64,000 nt of DNA, from positions 124,001 through 188,000 of the forward strand of contig UQZX01000001.1 in NCBI GenBank assembly GCA_900545525.1, written 5' to 3'. The notes beneath the pieces are model-generated. The model had not been told where the DNA came from. It did no database searches and worked only from the letters and a program-made list of their open reading frames with translations. Below, in pieces: positions 51,083-59,112 of the stretch. Within the stretch, counting starts at the first letter, position 1. The number at the start of each line of letters is the position of its first letter. A program made the position numbers and the translations under genes. Source of the stretch: an uncultured Prevotella sp. (lineage in GTDB: Bacteria; Bacteroidota; Bacteroidia; Bacteroidales; Bacteroidaceae).

Positions 51083-52414
51083 ATGATAACAACTGACTGG
51101 AGGCAGAATGCGGAGGTTCCGGCGGAGGAGGCGGACGACATACGCGGCATTGCGGCAATACGCTGTATCTCAGAATGTCCGCAACTGTTGGTGTTTCCTC
51201 ACAGCTTTGATACGTATGACGCGGATTTTGGGCGGAACGCCATTTGTGACTTCGATGAAGGGAAACGTGCGGTAAGTACGAAGAGCATATTGGGATTTGT
51301 AGGGCGCAACGGCACGCGCCTGACCATACGCTCACGCTTCACGCCGGGACTGAAACCAGACGGGAAATGTTTTGATAGGAAAAGGCAGGATATGTTTCTG
51401 CATTATATGCTGCAAAAGGTTTATGGCATAAATATATTTGACATGAGGCACAATACGACAGGCGACCCCGTGTTCGACTTCATGTTGTATATGTTTCCTT
51501 ATTATCTGAAAAAAGCGTTGCGGCAGGGGCTTTATCGTGAATACACGACAAGGCGGCATAATGATGCGGACGTGCGCGGCACGATAGATATATGCAGGCA
51601 TATAAGGGAGAACATCCCTTTTAAGGGAAGTGTTTCTTACCGTACGAGGGAATATGTATACGACAACAGTATTAATCAGCTTATACGGCATACGGTAGAA
51701 CATGTCAGGAGCGTGGGATGCGGGGCAGATGTGCTGGGCGGTGATGCGGAGACAAGGAAGTTTGTTTCAATGATAAAAGATGTCACATGTTCATACGACA
51801 GAAACAGCCGGCAGACAATAATCAACCGGAATTTATGTCCTTTCCGTCATCCGCTTTTACATGATTATGAGCCTTTGCGCAGGATATGTCTGCGGATATT
51901 GCGCCATGAACGGCTTAAATACGGAAATGAAAGGGATGAGGTGTATGGCGTACTGTTCGACGGGGCATGGCTTTGGGAAGAATATGTCGGCATTGTGATG
52001 AAAGATATTCTCAGTCATTTTTATAAGAATAAAGGCAGGAAATGGTGGCTTTTCGACAACGGCAGCCAGCAGATTATACCCGACTATCTGTCAAAGGACA
52101 TGACCGTTGTGGCTGATGCAAAGTATATGCCGCTGGACACAGGGGATAATTATGGTGAGGAGAAGGCAACGGCGGTGTATTATAAGACCATAACATATAT
52201 GTATCGTTGGAAAGCAACGGTGGGGTTGTTGTTATTCCCGTTCAGAGGACCAAGCCCGTATAAGAGGGTGCTTGGAATAGAGAATGCGGAAGGTAGGATT
52301 GTGAAGCTCGGGTTGCCCGTGCCGCAGGAACAGGCGGCTTATTCCATGTTCTGTGAAGAGATGAGGGCATCGGAAAAAGCGTTCGTTGAAGAATATCGGT
52401 GCATAGTGTCGTAA
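51083..52414 (+). CDS. mcrC: McrC, nuclease subunit of McrBC-type type IV restriction
   Basis: The 443-residue protein has the McrC layout, an N-terminal beta-rich region that docks on McrB and a C-terminal PD-(D/E)xK nuclease core. The core is visible as QIIPDYLSKDMTVVADAKYM near 330, with Asp of the PD and the D-A-K doublet. Conserved helices LHYMLQKVYGINIFDMRHN and FMLYMFPYYLKKALRQGLYR precede it, then the motif RGTIDICRHIRENIPFKG. It follows mcrB by 5 bases, so the two are co-expressed. The system looks intact. Confidence 0.88.
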   Translation: MITTDWRQNAEVPAEEADDIRGIAAIRCISECPQLLVFPHSFDTYDADFGRNAICDFDEGKRAVSTKSILGFVGRNGTRLTIRSRFTPGLKPDGKCFDRKRQDMFLHYMLQKVYGINIFDMRHNTTGDPVFDFMLYMFPYYLKKALRQGLYREYTTRRHNDADVRGTIDICRHIRENIPFKGSVSYRTREYVYDNSINQLIRHTVEHVRSVGCGADVLGGDAETRKFVSMIKDVTCSYDRNSRQTIINRNLCPFRHPLLHDYEPLRRICLRILRHERLKYGNERDEVYGVLFDGAWLWEEYVGIVMKDILSHFYKNKGRKWWLFDNGSQQIIPDYLSKDMTVVADAKYMPLDTGDNYGEEKATAVYYKTITYMYRWKATVGLLLFPFRGPSPYKRVLGIENAEGRIVKLGLPVPQEQAAYSMFCEEMRASEKAFVEEYRCIVS

Positions 52415-52432
52415 CTCTTGCGGAAAATGTAT

Positions 52433-52499
52433 TATCTTTGCAGAAGATAAGCTTCGCCTCAGCAATTCCAAGCAAGCTTGATTGCATTCGGCTTGCATT
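52433..52499 (+). repeat. promoter-bearing dispersed repeat, copy c
   Basis: One intact end (TATCTTTG at 52433-52440, then CAGAAGATAAGC) and the CTCAGCAATT / TTCGGCTTGCAT core are present. The second end is degraded to TTATGTCAGC. The intact -7 box points to guaA, 118 bases downstream of it. Confidence 0.78.
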
Positions 52500-52557
52500 A
52501 TGTCAGCAGGAATAAGGCTTTTATATAGTGATATTTCAAATATAAAGACAAAATAAC

Positions 52558-54168
52558 ATGCAACAAAAAATCATTATTCTCGATTTCGGTTCACAGACCA
52601 CGCAGCTTATCGGACGCCGTGTCCGCGAGCTTGACACGTTTTGTGAGATTTTGCCTTACAACAAGTATCCGGAAGACGACGCGGATGTGATAGGTGTAAT
52701 CCTCAGCGGGTCACCCTATTCCGTGCACGACCCGGAGGCTTTCAAGGTTAATCTTGAGCGTTTTATTGGCAGGCTTCCGGTTCTCGGCATCTGTTATGGT
52801 GCGCAGTTCATATCGCATACGCTGGGCGGGCGTGTTGAGAAGGCGGACTCGCGTGAGTACGGGCGTGCCAATCTGGCAACGATAGATACGGACAATCCGC
52901 TGTTCAAGTGTTTCACTCCGAATTCTCAGGTTTGGATGAGCCACGGCGATACCATAACGGCGATACCTGAAGGCTTTGAGTGCATCGCCTCTACTGCTGA
53001 TGTCAAGTATGCGGCATACGCTTCGACAGAAAAGCCGGTATGGGCGGTTCAGTTCCATCCCGAGGTGTTCCACACGGTGCAGGGCACGCAGCTACTGAGC
53101 AACTTTGTTGTGGATATCTGTGGTTCGAAGCAGAACTGGAGCGCGGCATCGTTTGTTGATACGACTGTTGCAGAGCTTAAACATCAGTTGGGTGACGACC
53201 GTGTGATACTGGGATTGAGCGGGGGTGTCGACTCTTCGGTTGCTGCCGTGCTGCTTAACCGCGCCATAGGAAAGAACCTTACATGTATATTTGTAGACCA
53301 TGGCATGCTGCGCAAGAATGAGTTCAGTGATGTGATGCACGATTATGAGTGTCTCGGGCTGAACGTCATAGGCGTGGATGCAAGCGAGAAGTTCTTTAAC
53401 GACCTTGCGGGAATTACAGACCCTGAACAGAAGCGCAAGATTATAGGGCGCGACTTTGTGGAGGTTTTCAATGCCGAGGCAAAGAAGATTACCGGTGCGA
53501 AGTGGCTTGCGCAGGGAACTATCTATCCCGACCGTATAGAGAGCCTTAACATTACGGGCAAGGTGATAAAGAGTCATCATAACGTTGGCGGACTTCCCGA
53601 GGAGATGCACCTGCAGCTTTGCGAACCGCTTAAATGGCTCTTCAAGGACGAGGTGCGCCGTGTGGGGCGCCAGCTTGAGATGCCGGAGCATCTCATCACG
53701 CGTCATCCTTTCCCCGGTCCGGGGCTTGCCGTACGCATATTGGGTGACATCACGCGTGAGAAGGTGCGCGTGCTTCAGGATGCCGACGATATTTATATCC
53801 GCGGTTTGCGCAACTACAAGGTCCGTCTCTCGGGCGAAGAGGCGCGCAAGGTGCTTGCAGCAGGGGTGCCGGCGGCAATGACAGACGGTGAGATAGAGGT
53901 TTCGCTCTACGACCAGATATGGCAGGCGGGAGCCGTGCTGCTGTCTACCGTGCGCAGCGTGGGCGTGATGGGCGATGAGCGTACATACGAAAATCCTGTA
54001 GCATTGCGTGCCGTTACCAGCACAGATGCCATGACGGCTGACTGGGCGCATCTGCCGTACGACTTCATGGCGAAGGTTTCCAACGAGATAATAAATAAGG
54101 TGCGCGGCGTTAACCGCGTATGTTATGACATCTCGTCAAAGCCGCCATCGACGATAGAGTGGGAGTAG
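52558..54168 (+). CDS. guaA: GMP synthase (glutamine-hydrolysing)
   Basis: GuaA converts XMP to GMP using glutamine and ATP. The 536-residue protein has the class I amidotransferase domain (GICYGAQFISHTLGGRVE near 80, catalytic Cys; FHPEVFHT near 164, catalytic His). The ATP-pyrophosphatase domain follows, with the P-loop GLSGGVDSSVAAVLL near 221, and the dimerisation domain with RHPFPGPGLAVRILGD near 380 and the C-terminal PSTIEWE. Length is slightly above the usual ~510-525. It is a single-gene unit with a strong terminator at 54195. Confidence 0.97.
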   Translation: MQQKIIILDFGSQTTQLIGRRVRELDTFCEILPYNKYPEDDADVIGVILSGSPYSVHDPEAFKVNLERFIGRLPVLGICYGAQFISHTLGGRVEKADSREYGRANLATIDTDNPLFKCFTPNSQVWMSHGDTITAIPEGFECIASTADVKYAAYASTEKPVWAVQFHPEVFHTVQGTQLLSNFVVDICGSKQNWSAASFVDTTVAELKHQLGDDRVILGLSGGVDSSVAAVLLNRAIGKNLTCIFVDHGMLRKNEFSDVMHDYECLGLNVIGVDASEKFFNDLAGITDPEQKRKIIGRDFVEVFNAEAKKITGAKWLAQGTIYPDRIESLNITGKVIKSHHNVGGLPEEMHLQLCEPLKWLFKDEVRRVGRQLEMPEHLITRHPFPGPGLAVRILGDITREKVRVLQDADDIYIRGLRNYKVRLSGEEARKVLAAGVPAAMTDGEIEVSLYDQIWQAGAVLLSTVRSVGVMGDERTYENPVALRAVTSTDAMTADWAHLPYDFMAKVSNEIINKVRGVNRVCYDISSKPPSTIEWE

Positions 54169-54194
54169 TAATTTATAAAATAAAAGTAGAATTG

Positions 54195-54237
54195 AAAAAT
54201 GTCGTCTGTAGCATAAAGTTTGCAGACGACATTTTTT
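54195..54237 (+). terminator. guaA terminator
   Basis: AAAAATGTCGTCTG (54195-54208) pairs with CAGACGACATTTTTT (54223-54237). Confidence 0.8.
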
Positions 54238-54325
54238 ATGGATTGGAATTACTTTGTTCGTGCGGATTTGTAATCATGAGTGTTCGGAAGATTTTCAACT
54301 GTTAATTTGTAATGTCATAAAGAAA

Positions 54326-54365
54326 GGTATTGAAGAGACTTAAAAGTTTCTACAATACCCCTTTT
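54326..54365. terminator. hairpin, probably terminator of the leftward zinc-motif gene
   Basis: GGTATTG and CAATACC pair, with an inner GAGACT/AGTTTC helix. On the minus strand TTTCTTTAT follows; on the plus strand CCTTTTTG follows, so it may work both ways. Confidence 0.55.
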
Positions 54366-54394
54366 TGTACTGTGAAAAATACATGGAGAGTTAA

Positions 54395-54766
54395 TTAACG
54401 TCCCAAATATCTTTGTTCCCCTGTTCCATTGCAAGCAGTACAAGTCCTTTTCCCTTTCTTGCAATAACCACATTCGAATTTTCCTTTTCCATTGCAACTT
54501 TCACATTTTTCTTTGCTTCCATCGCGATAGGTAATTGTACCTTCTCCCTGACACATTGAACAAGTTCTCATTCCTTCAGGATCGCCATCACACATGTTAC
54601 AATCATAAGTGCCTTGACCGTTACAATACTTGCATGATTCAGAGTGATTCAGCAGTAAACTATCATTCTCTGTGTCTGCTGAATTTGATACTGACGTTGT
54701 AGCTAAATAAGCTGCTGAACTACTAACAGTAGCCAAAAGTGCAATGGCTACTGTTAAATTTCTCAA
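54395..54766 (-). CDS. small secreted protein with DnaJ-type CxxCxGxG zinc motifs
   Basis: The 123-residue protein has a signal-peptide-like N terminus (LRNLTVAIALLATVSSSAAYLA, starting at a TTG) and then a cysteine-rich region. CKYCNGQG, CNMCDGDPEG, CSMCQGEG, CESCNGKG, CGYCKKGK and CTACNGTG repeat, as in the zinc-finger domain of DnaJ but with no J domain or client-binding domain. Stand-alone forms often help fold or deliver proteins, but a periplasmic one is not characterised. The frame is open to a TTG at 54817, within a few bases of the predicted transcript start; the true start could be either. It is flanked by a GTGAGT-type end (54818-54833). Confidence 0.62.
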   Translation of the reverse strand: MRNLTVAIALLATVSSSAAYLATTSVSNSADTENDSLLLNHSESCKYCNGQGTYDCNMCDGDPEGMRTCSMCQGEGTITYRDGSKEKCESCNGKGKFECGYCKKGKRTCTACNGTGEQRYLGR

Positions 54767-54836
54767 TTTTTCTTTTTTTATTATTTTTATAAGGTAAAAA
54801 ACTGTGTAAAGGGTCAATAACGTGAGTACGACGAAA

Positions 54837-54844
54837 CAAAGCTA
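54837..54844 (-). promoter_or_regulatory. -7 box of the small zinc-motif gene
   Basis: The minus strand reads TAGCTTTG, about 70 bases before the preferred TTG start and about 20 before the distal one. Confidence 0.45.
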
Positions 54845-55041
54845 ACTTTATTTTAACATTTCCTTGACGATATTTCTGCACGGGCTTTAGTTCTTCTTAC
54901 AAATACGCAAAACTCAGCGAGTGTAATTTTTGTTGGTTTTTATAATTATATCCCGCATGACATGCTTTGTTGCAATGTGTTGTCTTCCAATATGTTATGT
55001 TCTTACTGACGCTTAAAAACGTATAAATTTTCTGTTATTTA

Positions 55042-55217
55042 AGTATTAATTACTCAACATTTAATGCTTCCTTACTTCGCAACTGAGTATTAATTACACC
55101 GCAATTAATACTGTTTTACCGTGCAATTAATATCAAATTACGATACAATTAATAATCCGTTGTGAAGTAAGGAATATTTAAATGTGAAGTAAAACAGTAT
55201 TAAATGTTGTGGAAACC
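55042..55217. repeat. 22-bp periodic degenerate array A5 (8 units, AT-rich variant)
   Basis: Eight 22-base units start at 55042 and every 22 bases after. Several begin AGTATTAATTAC or AGTATTAAATG and end in GCAATTA or ACAATTA. The base composition differs from A1-A4 but the period is exactly the same. It fills part of the 1,069-bp gap before the DUF4143 gene; the other identifiable item there is the IS982-like remnant. Open frames at 55138-55510 show no family features. Confidence 0.65.
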
Positions 55218-55553
55218 ATGCTGAAACATGTTTTCGGAGGTTGTAAAAACGAGCAGAAAAGCACGAAGGAGATGTTAAAAAAAATATATAGTCCCCGTTT
55301 TGTTGCACAACGATTATTGATTTGTGCATAAACGGCATTGAAATCGTCAGTGTTTTTCTGAAACAAGATGCACATTTCATCATTTTTGTGCAGAAGTTTT
55401 TCTGTTTTGCAATTTTTTATGGACAAAAATTACGGATGTATTTAACAAATGAAAGGTACTTTAACACAAATGACAGGAAGTCATCTGGGGTATTTTTTGT
55501 ACCTTTATAGGTGGTTTACAGTTACTTATAAAGTTAAACAAAAGAACAAGCCC

Positions 55554-55785
55554 ATGATTACCAATGACAAAATTGCAGAATTTTTCTGTGCTACAGATTA
55601 ATTTAGCAAGAAATTTGATGATGAGATTAAAAACAGTCCTCTTCTGAGTTCAAATGGCATAGCCCGCCGTAAACGTGCAGCCAGCATGTCTGACAGTGAG
55701 ATTATGACGATTCTGATTATGTTTCCCTTTGGCACTTTTGACAATTTCAAGCACTACTAGGACTATAAACAACTATCATTGTTCT
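55554..55785 (+). pseudogene. remnant of an IS982-family transposase
   Basis: Translating from the ATG at 55554 gives MITNDKIAEFFCATD, a stop, then FSKKFDDEIKNSPLL and a later MSDSEIMTILIMF, followed by GTFDNFKHY and another stop. This is the beginning of an IS982-type transposase as found in Bacteroides (the MITKDKI and MSDAEIMTILLLFH pattern), cut by two in-frame stops and lacking the catalytic DDE region. No inverted repeats or target duplication were found. Confidence 0.75.
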
Positions 55786-55886
55786 AATCGTATACCGAAC
55801 TGGCGTATATATATATAAAGCGGCGAATGATGTATTTTTCATTTGCCGCTTTATTCTTTATAATTTATTTTTTCTTTAAAGTGAAA

Positions 55887-57062
55887 TTACAATTTTGTAT
55901 ACTCGCCGTAAAGATTACGGAAGTTTACCAACCTGATATCCCCATGCGGATCTTCTAAATCCCCTGCATACACGATGGTCTTTTTCGTGATATCTGCCTT
56001 TACCCAGTCGTTGACTTTTAGTAGTGCTTTTGCGAAAGCCTTACTGTAGGTCATCGAGCTTTTTATTTCTATTGCCTCCATGGCGTTGATGTTGCCTTTC
56101 AGTACGTCAATCTCGTTCTGGTTGGAGTCGCGATAGAAGTATAAGTCGCTCTCTTTGCCTTCATTAAGCCGGTGTTTCAGTAACTCCATCACGATGAGGT
56201 TCTCAAACAAGTGTCCACGCATTTTGTTGAAGGTAAGTTGTTCGGCACTTTCAATTCCAAGCAGGCAACAAGCCAATCCTGTGTCGCAGAAATACAGTTT
56301 GGGGGCTTTTGTCAGTCGCTTGCGGCTGTTCTCAAAGTATGGTGGCATCAAGTATATGATATATGATGCCTGCAGTATAGACATCCACGATTGTATTGTG
56401 ACAGACGACACGCCTACTTCGCCTGCTATCTCAGAGGCATTGAACACCGAACCTATTCTTCCGGCGCATAATCTCAGGAAGATATTGAACTGTGTCATGT
56501 TCTTTACAGTAAGCAAATCCCTGACATCTTTGTCAAGATAAGTCTTGATGTATGCAGGATAGAGGAATTTAGGAATGTTCTTGCCACTACAAATAGCAGG
56601 ATATAGTCCGTTAAACAACAACTCGTCCACATTATTTATATACTCCACATCACCAACTTCTTTATATGAGAAAGGCAACAGTTCGAATACTCCAGTTCTT
56701 CCAGCCAGTGACTGTGATACCTTTTTCAGCAGTGCGAAATTGGAACTGCCGGAAAGGATGAATCTCTTTCCCGGATTTTCATCTACTATGCCTTGTATAT
56801 AGGATAACAGTTGTGGGACATTGTGCACCTCATCAAGTATCATCCCTTCTTCATGTAAATGAAGGAAGCGTACAGGGTCTTCTTCAGCCAGACTTCTCGT
56901 ATCAAGGTCTTCAAGAGAATAATACTTCAGATTGTTGAAAAGATGCTTTATCATTGTAGTCTTGCCCGATTGTCTCGGACCTGTCACCGTGATAACAGTG
57001 AAGTATTTTGCCGCTTCTGTTATTACACTTTCTATGTTCCGGTGTATGTACTTGCCATCCAT
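55887..57062 (-). CDS. AAA ATPase with DUF4143 domain
   Basis: The 391-residue protein has an N-terminal ATPase (VTGPRQSGKTTMIKHLF near 28 as Walker A, EEGMILDEVHNVPQLL near 74 as Walker B) and a C-terminal DUF4143 domain with LYFYRDSNQNEIDVL near 314 and EAIEIKSSMTYSKAF near 335, which resemble a restriction-endonuclease-like core. Such proteins are very common in Bacteroidetes, and their role (possibly in DNA handling or toxin-antitoxin-like function) is unsettled. It stands alone next to repeat and IS debris, consistent with mobility. Confidence 0.85.
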   Translation of the reverse strand: MDGKYIHRNIESVITEAAKYFTVITVTGPRQSGKTTMIKHLFNNLKYYSLEDLDTRSLAEEDPVRFLHLHEEGMILDEVHNVPQLLSYIQGIVDENPGKRFILSGSSNFALLKKVSQSLAGRTGVFELLPFSYKEVGDVEYINNVDELLFNGLYPAICSGKNIPKFLYPAYIKTYLDKDVRDLLTVKNMTQFNIFLRLCAGRIGSVFNASEIAGEVGVSSVTIQSWMSILQASYIIYLMPPYFENSRKRLTKAPKLYFCDTGLACCLLGIESAEQLTFNKMRGHLFENLIVMELLKHRLNEGKESDLYFYRDSNQNEIDVLKGNINAMEAIEIKSSMTYSKAFAKALLKVNDWVKADITKKTIVYAGDLEDPHGDIRLVNFRNLYGEYTKL

Positions 57063-57189
57063 GTTCTATGCAAATTTAAAATACAACTTCAAAATTACAT
57101 AAAATATTATTATAAAACAAGTATTTGCTTGAAATATTGAGGCTTGTATTGCAGCATCTTTGATGCAGTGAAGTCATTCGGTTGAGGCT

Positions 57190-57229
57190 AAGTAAAAAAA
57201 GAAAGCAGCCGGGAATGTTCCCGACTGCT
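57190..57229 (-). terminator. terminator of the pectate lyase gene
   Basis: A 12-base stem, AGCAGCCGGGAA (57204-57215) with TTCCCGACTGCT (57218-57229, one mismatch), is followed on the minus strand by TTCTTTTTTTAC. Confidence 0.75.
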
Positions 57230-57261
57230 TATGTTGTAGATGCAAAAGGTATCAGCCGCCT

Positions 57262-59040
57262 TTATTTGCGTATTACCTTATCCGTGGCAGATGTACCGTT
57301 GGTATAAGTAATCTTACGTATGCTTATGCCCTGTGCCGGCTGTTCAATTTTGCGACCGTCAAGAGAGAAGTATTCTATCTTTGATACCTCGGATGTCATG
57401 GTGCTGTTGCTTATGCCTGTTGTCTTTAATGCAGGATAGTACTCGTCAACGGCAGACTCGGCATCGGCGTTCCCGCCTTTCATTATATGCTCAACCAGCG
57501 AGTTGGCATAGACTTCAATGTTCGTATACCATCCTTTAGTGTCTATAGTGGTCTTCGTTGCATCGCTTGCATCATTGGGATTAAGTCCGTTGGCAATCTC
57601 CCATTCATCAGGAATACCGTCATTATCGGTGTCAAAGTTCTCAGGATGTTTGCCCGTACCAAAGTTTTCCTCTGTATAACCGTTGACATCAGATACGAGG
57701 TCTATCAATCCCCACTTTTTTGTAACGGAGCCTTTGTATGTAGCCGTACCAGTCTTAACTTCTTCAACGTAGCGTGCGTCAACGTTGTCGCGGTAAAGTG
57801 ATGCTCCGCAATATTCAAGAACTTTATTATATGTGTTGTCTGCTGCATGTGTGGTTATATCTCCTGTTGGTGCAGGCTCGTCCATTTTAATTCTTACGCA
57901 CATGTCGCCATTGGAGTTAGCCACATGCTTAACGGCATCTCCGTACATATTTTTCACGTCTTTTGAATATTTTTCACCGTTTATGGTAAATACGCCACTG
58001 TCATAGCCTACTCCGTTCCAATCTTTGTTTGATGTTTTCTTTCCGGCTGTAGTCTCTGTTGTGTTCCCGGATATATAGTATCGGCTTGTCATTCCATAAT
58101 ATTCAGGGTGATTTTTGTCTGAGTTATTGCTGGTGGAAACCGTTACCAGTGTCACGCGTTCTTGGTTCCCGTTACCGCTCGGACCTGCTTTATAGTAGTT
58201 GTTTACTATATTTATCTGTCCTCCACCTGGACCGCCATAGCATGTACCTTGTGCATTGTACATTATACAGTTACGGAAGTCCACGTTTTCTGCCTGTGCA
58301 GGATTTGCCCATTTATATGTATTGTATAATTTATTGTTTGTATATCCGGTCCACCCGTATCGTGCACCATTGAAACGCGGACCACGGTTTGTAACGTGTG
58401 CAATCAGGTTATGATGAAAACTTGCAAGCTTTCCTCCCCAAATTCCTCCATATCCGTGCGCTCCTTTTGAGTGTCCGGCATTTGTCAGGCTTTCTGCTAT
58501 TGTACACCATTGCATTGTGAAGTTGTTGTTGTCGTAGAAGGATGCAACTTCGTCTGTACTCCAGCTTAATGAGCAGTGGTCGAAAATCATTCCTGTTTTC
58601 TGCCTGTCCCATATAGCATCGCCGCCGTCAAACTCACTGTCTGTCGTGGTATGCTCCTGTCCGCGGCGTATGCGGATGTAGCGTACTATTATGTTATTGG
58701 CACAGCGAAGTGTCTTGTAGCGGAGCGTGATTCCCGGGTATGGTGCGGTTTGTCCCATGATTGTGGTGTTTGCACCGATTGTGAGGTCTGATGACAGTGG
58801 GATAACTCCAGCCACGTCGAATACTACAATTTTTTTTGAAGAGCCTGATACGGCATCCCTGAATGAACCTGTACCTTTGTCATTTAGATTTGTGACATGT
58901 TTTACTACGCCACCGCGTCCTCCCGTCACGTACCGTCCGTGCCCTTCCGCTCCCGGAAATGCCGGAGCCTGCGCAGTCTGCGCAACAGCCGTCGTACTGA
59001 GTACGGCGGCTGTAATAAATCCTGATATAATTCTTTTCAT
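57262..59040 (-). CDS. secreted pectate lyase (PL1 type)
   Basis: The 592-residue protein has a signal peptide (MKRIISGFITAAVLSTTAVAQ) and a right-handed beta-helix lyase domain of the PL1 type (FPGAEGHGRYVTGGRGGVV near 28, DHCSLSWSTDEVASFYDN near 156, TNRGPRFNGARYG near 218). It breaks homogalacturonan by beta-elimination. A calcium-type repeat DTDNDGIPDEWEIANGLNP follows near 475, and the C terminus (SKIEYFSLDGRKI...GISIRKITYTNG) resembles the short sorting tails seen in secreted Prevotella enzymes. It is the last gene of the leftward pectin cluster. Confidence 0.85.
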   Translation of the reverse strand: MKRIISGFITAAVLSTTAVAQTAQAPAFPGAEGHGRYVTGGRGGVVKHVTNLNDKGTGSFRDAVSGSSKKIVVFDVAGVIPLSSDLTIGANTTIMGQTAPYPGITLRYKTLRCANNIIVRYIRIRRGQEHTTTDSEFDGGDAIWDRQKTGMIFDHCSLSWSTDEVASFYDNNNFTMQWCTIAESLTNAGHSKGAHGYGGIWGGKLASFHHNLIAHVTNRGPRFNGARYGWTGYTNNKLYNTYKWANPAQAENVDFRNCIMYNAQGTCYGGPGGGQINIVNNYYKAGPSGNGNQERVTLVTVSTSNNSDKNHPEYYGMTSRYYISGNTTETTAGKKTSNKDWNGVGYDSGVFTINGEKYSKDVKNMYGDAVKHVANSNGDMCVRIKMDEPAPTGDITTHAADNTYNKVLEYCGASLYRDNVDARYVEEVKTGTATYKGSVTKKWGLIDLVSDVNGYTEENFGTGKHPENFDTDNDGIPDEWEIANGLNPNDASDATKTTIDTKGWYTNIEVYANSLVEHIMKGGNADAESAVDEYYPALKTTGISNSTMTSEVSKIEYFSLDGRKIEQPAQGISIRKITYTNGTSATDKVIRK

Positions 59041-59112
59041 TGTTTATTAGTTTGTTTGCCAAGTTCCTATATATAATAAGGTGTAATGGCTGCGTTCATT
59101 ATGTCTTGCGTC

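Noticed and set aside
55138..55510. three small frames (61-82 codons) near array A5
   Set aside because: They overlap one another on both strands in AT-rich repeat DNA and show no signal, motif or promoter in register.
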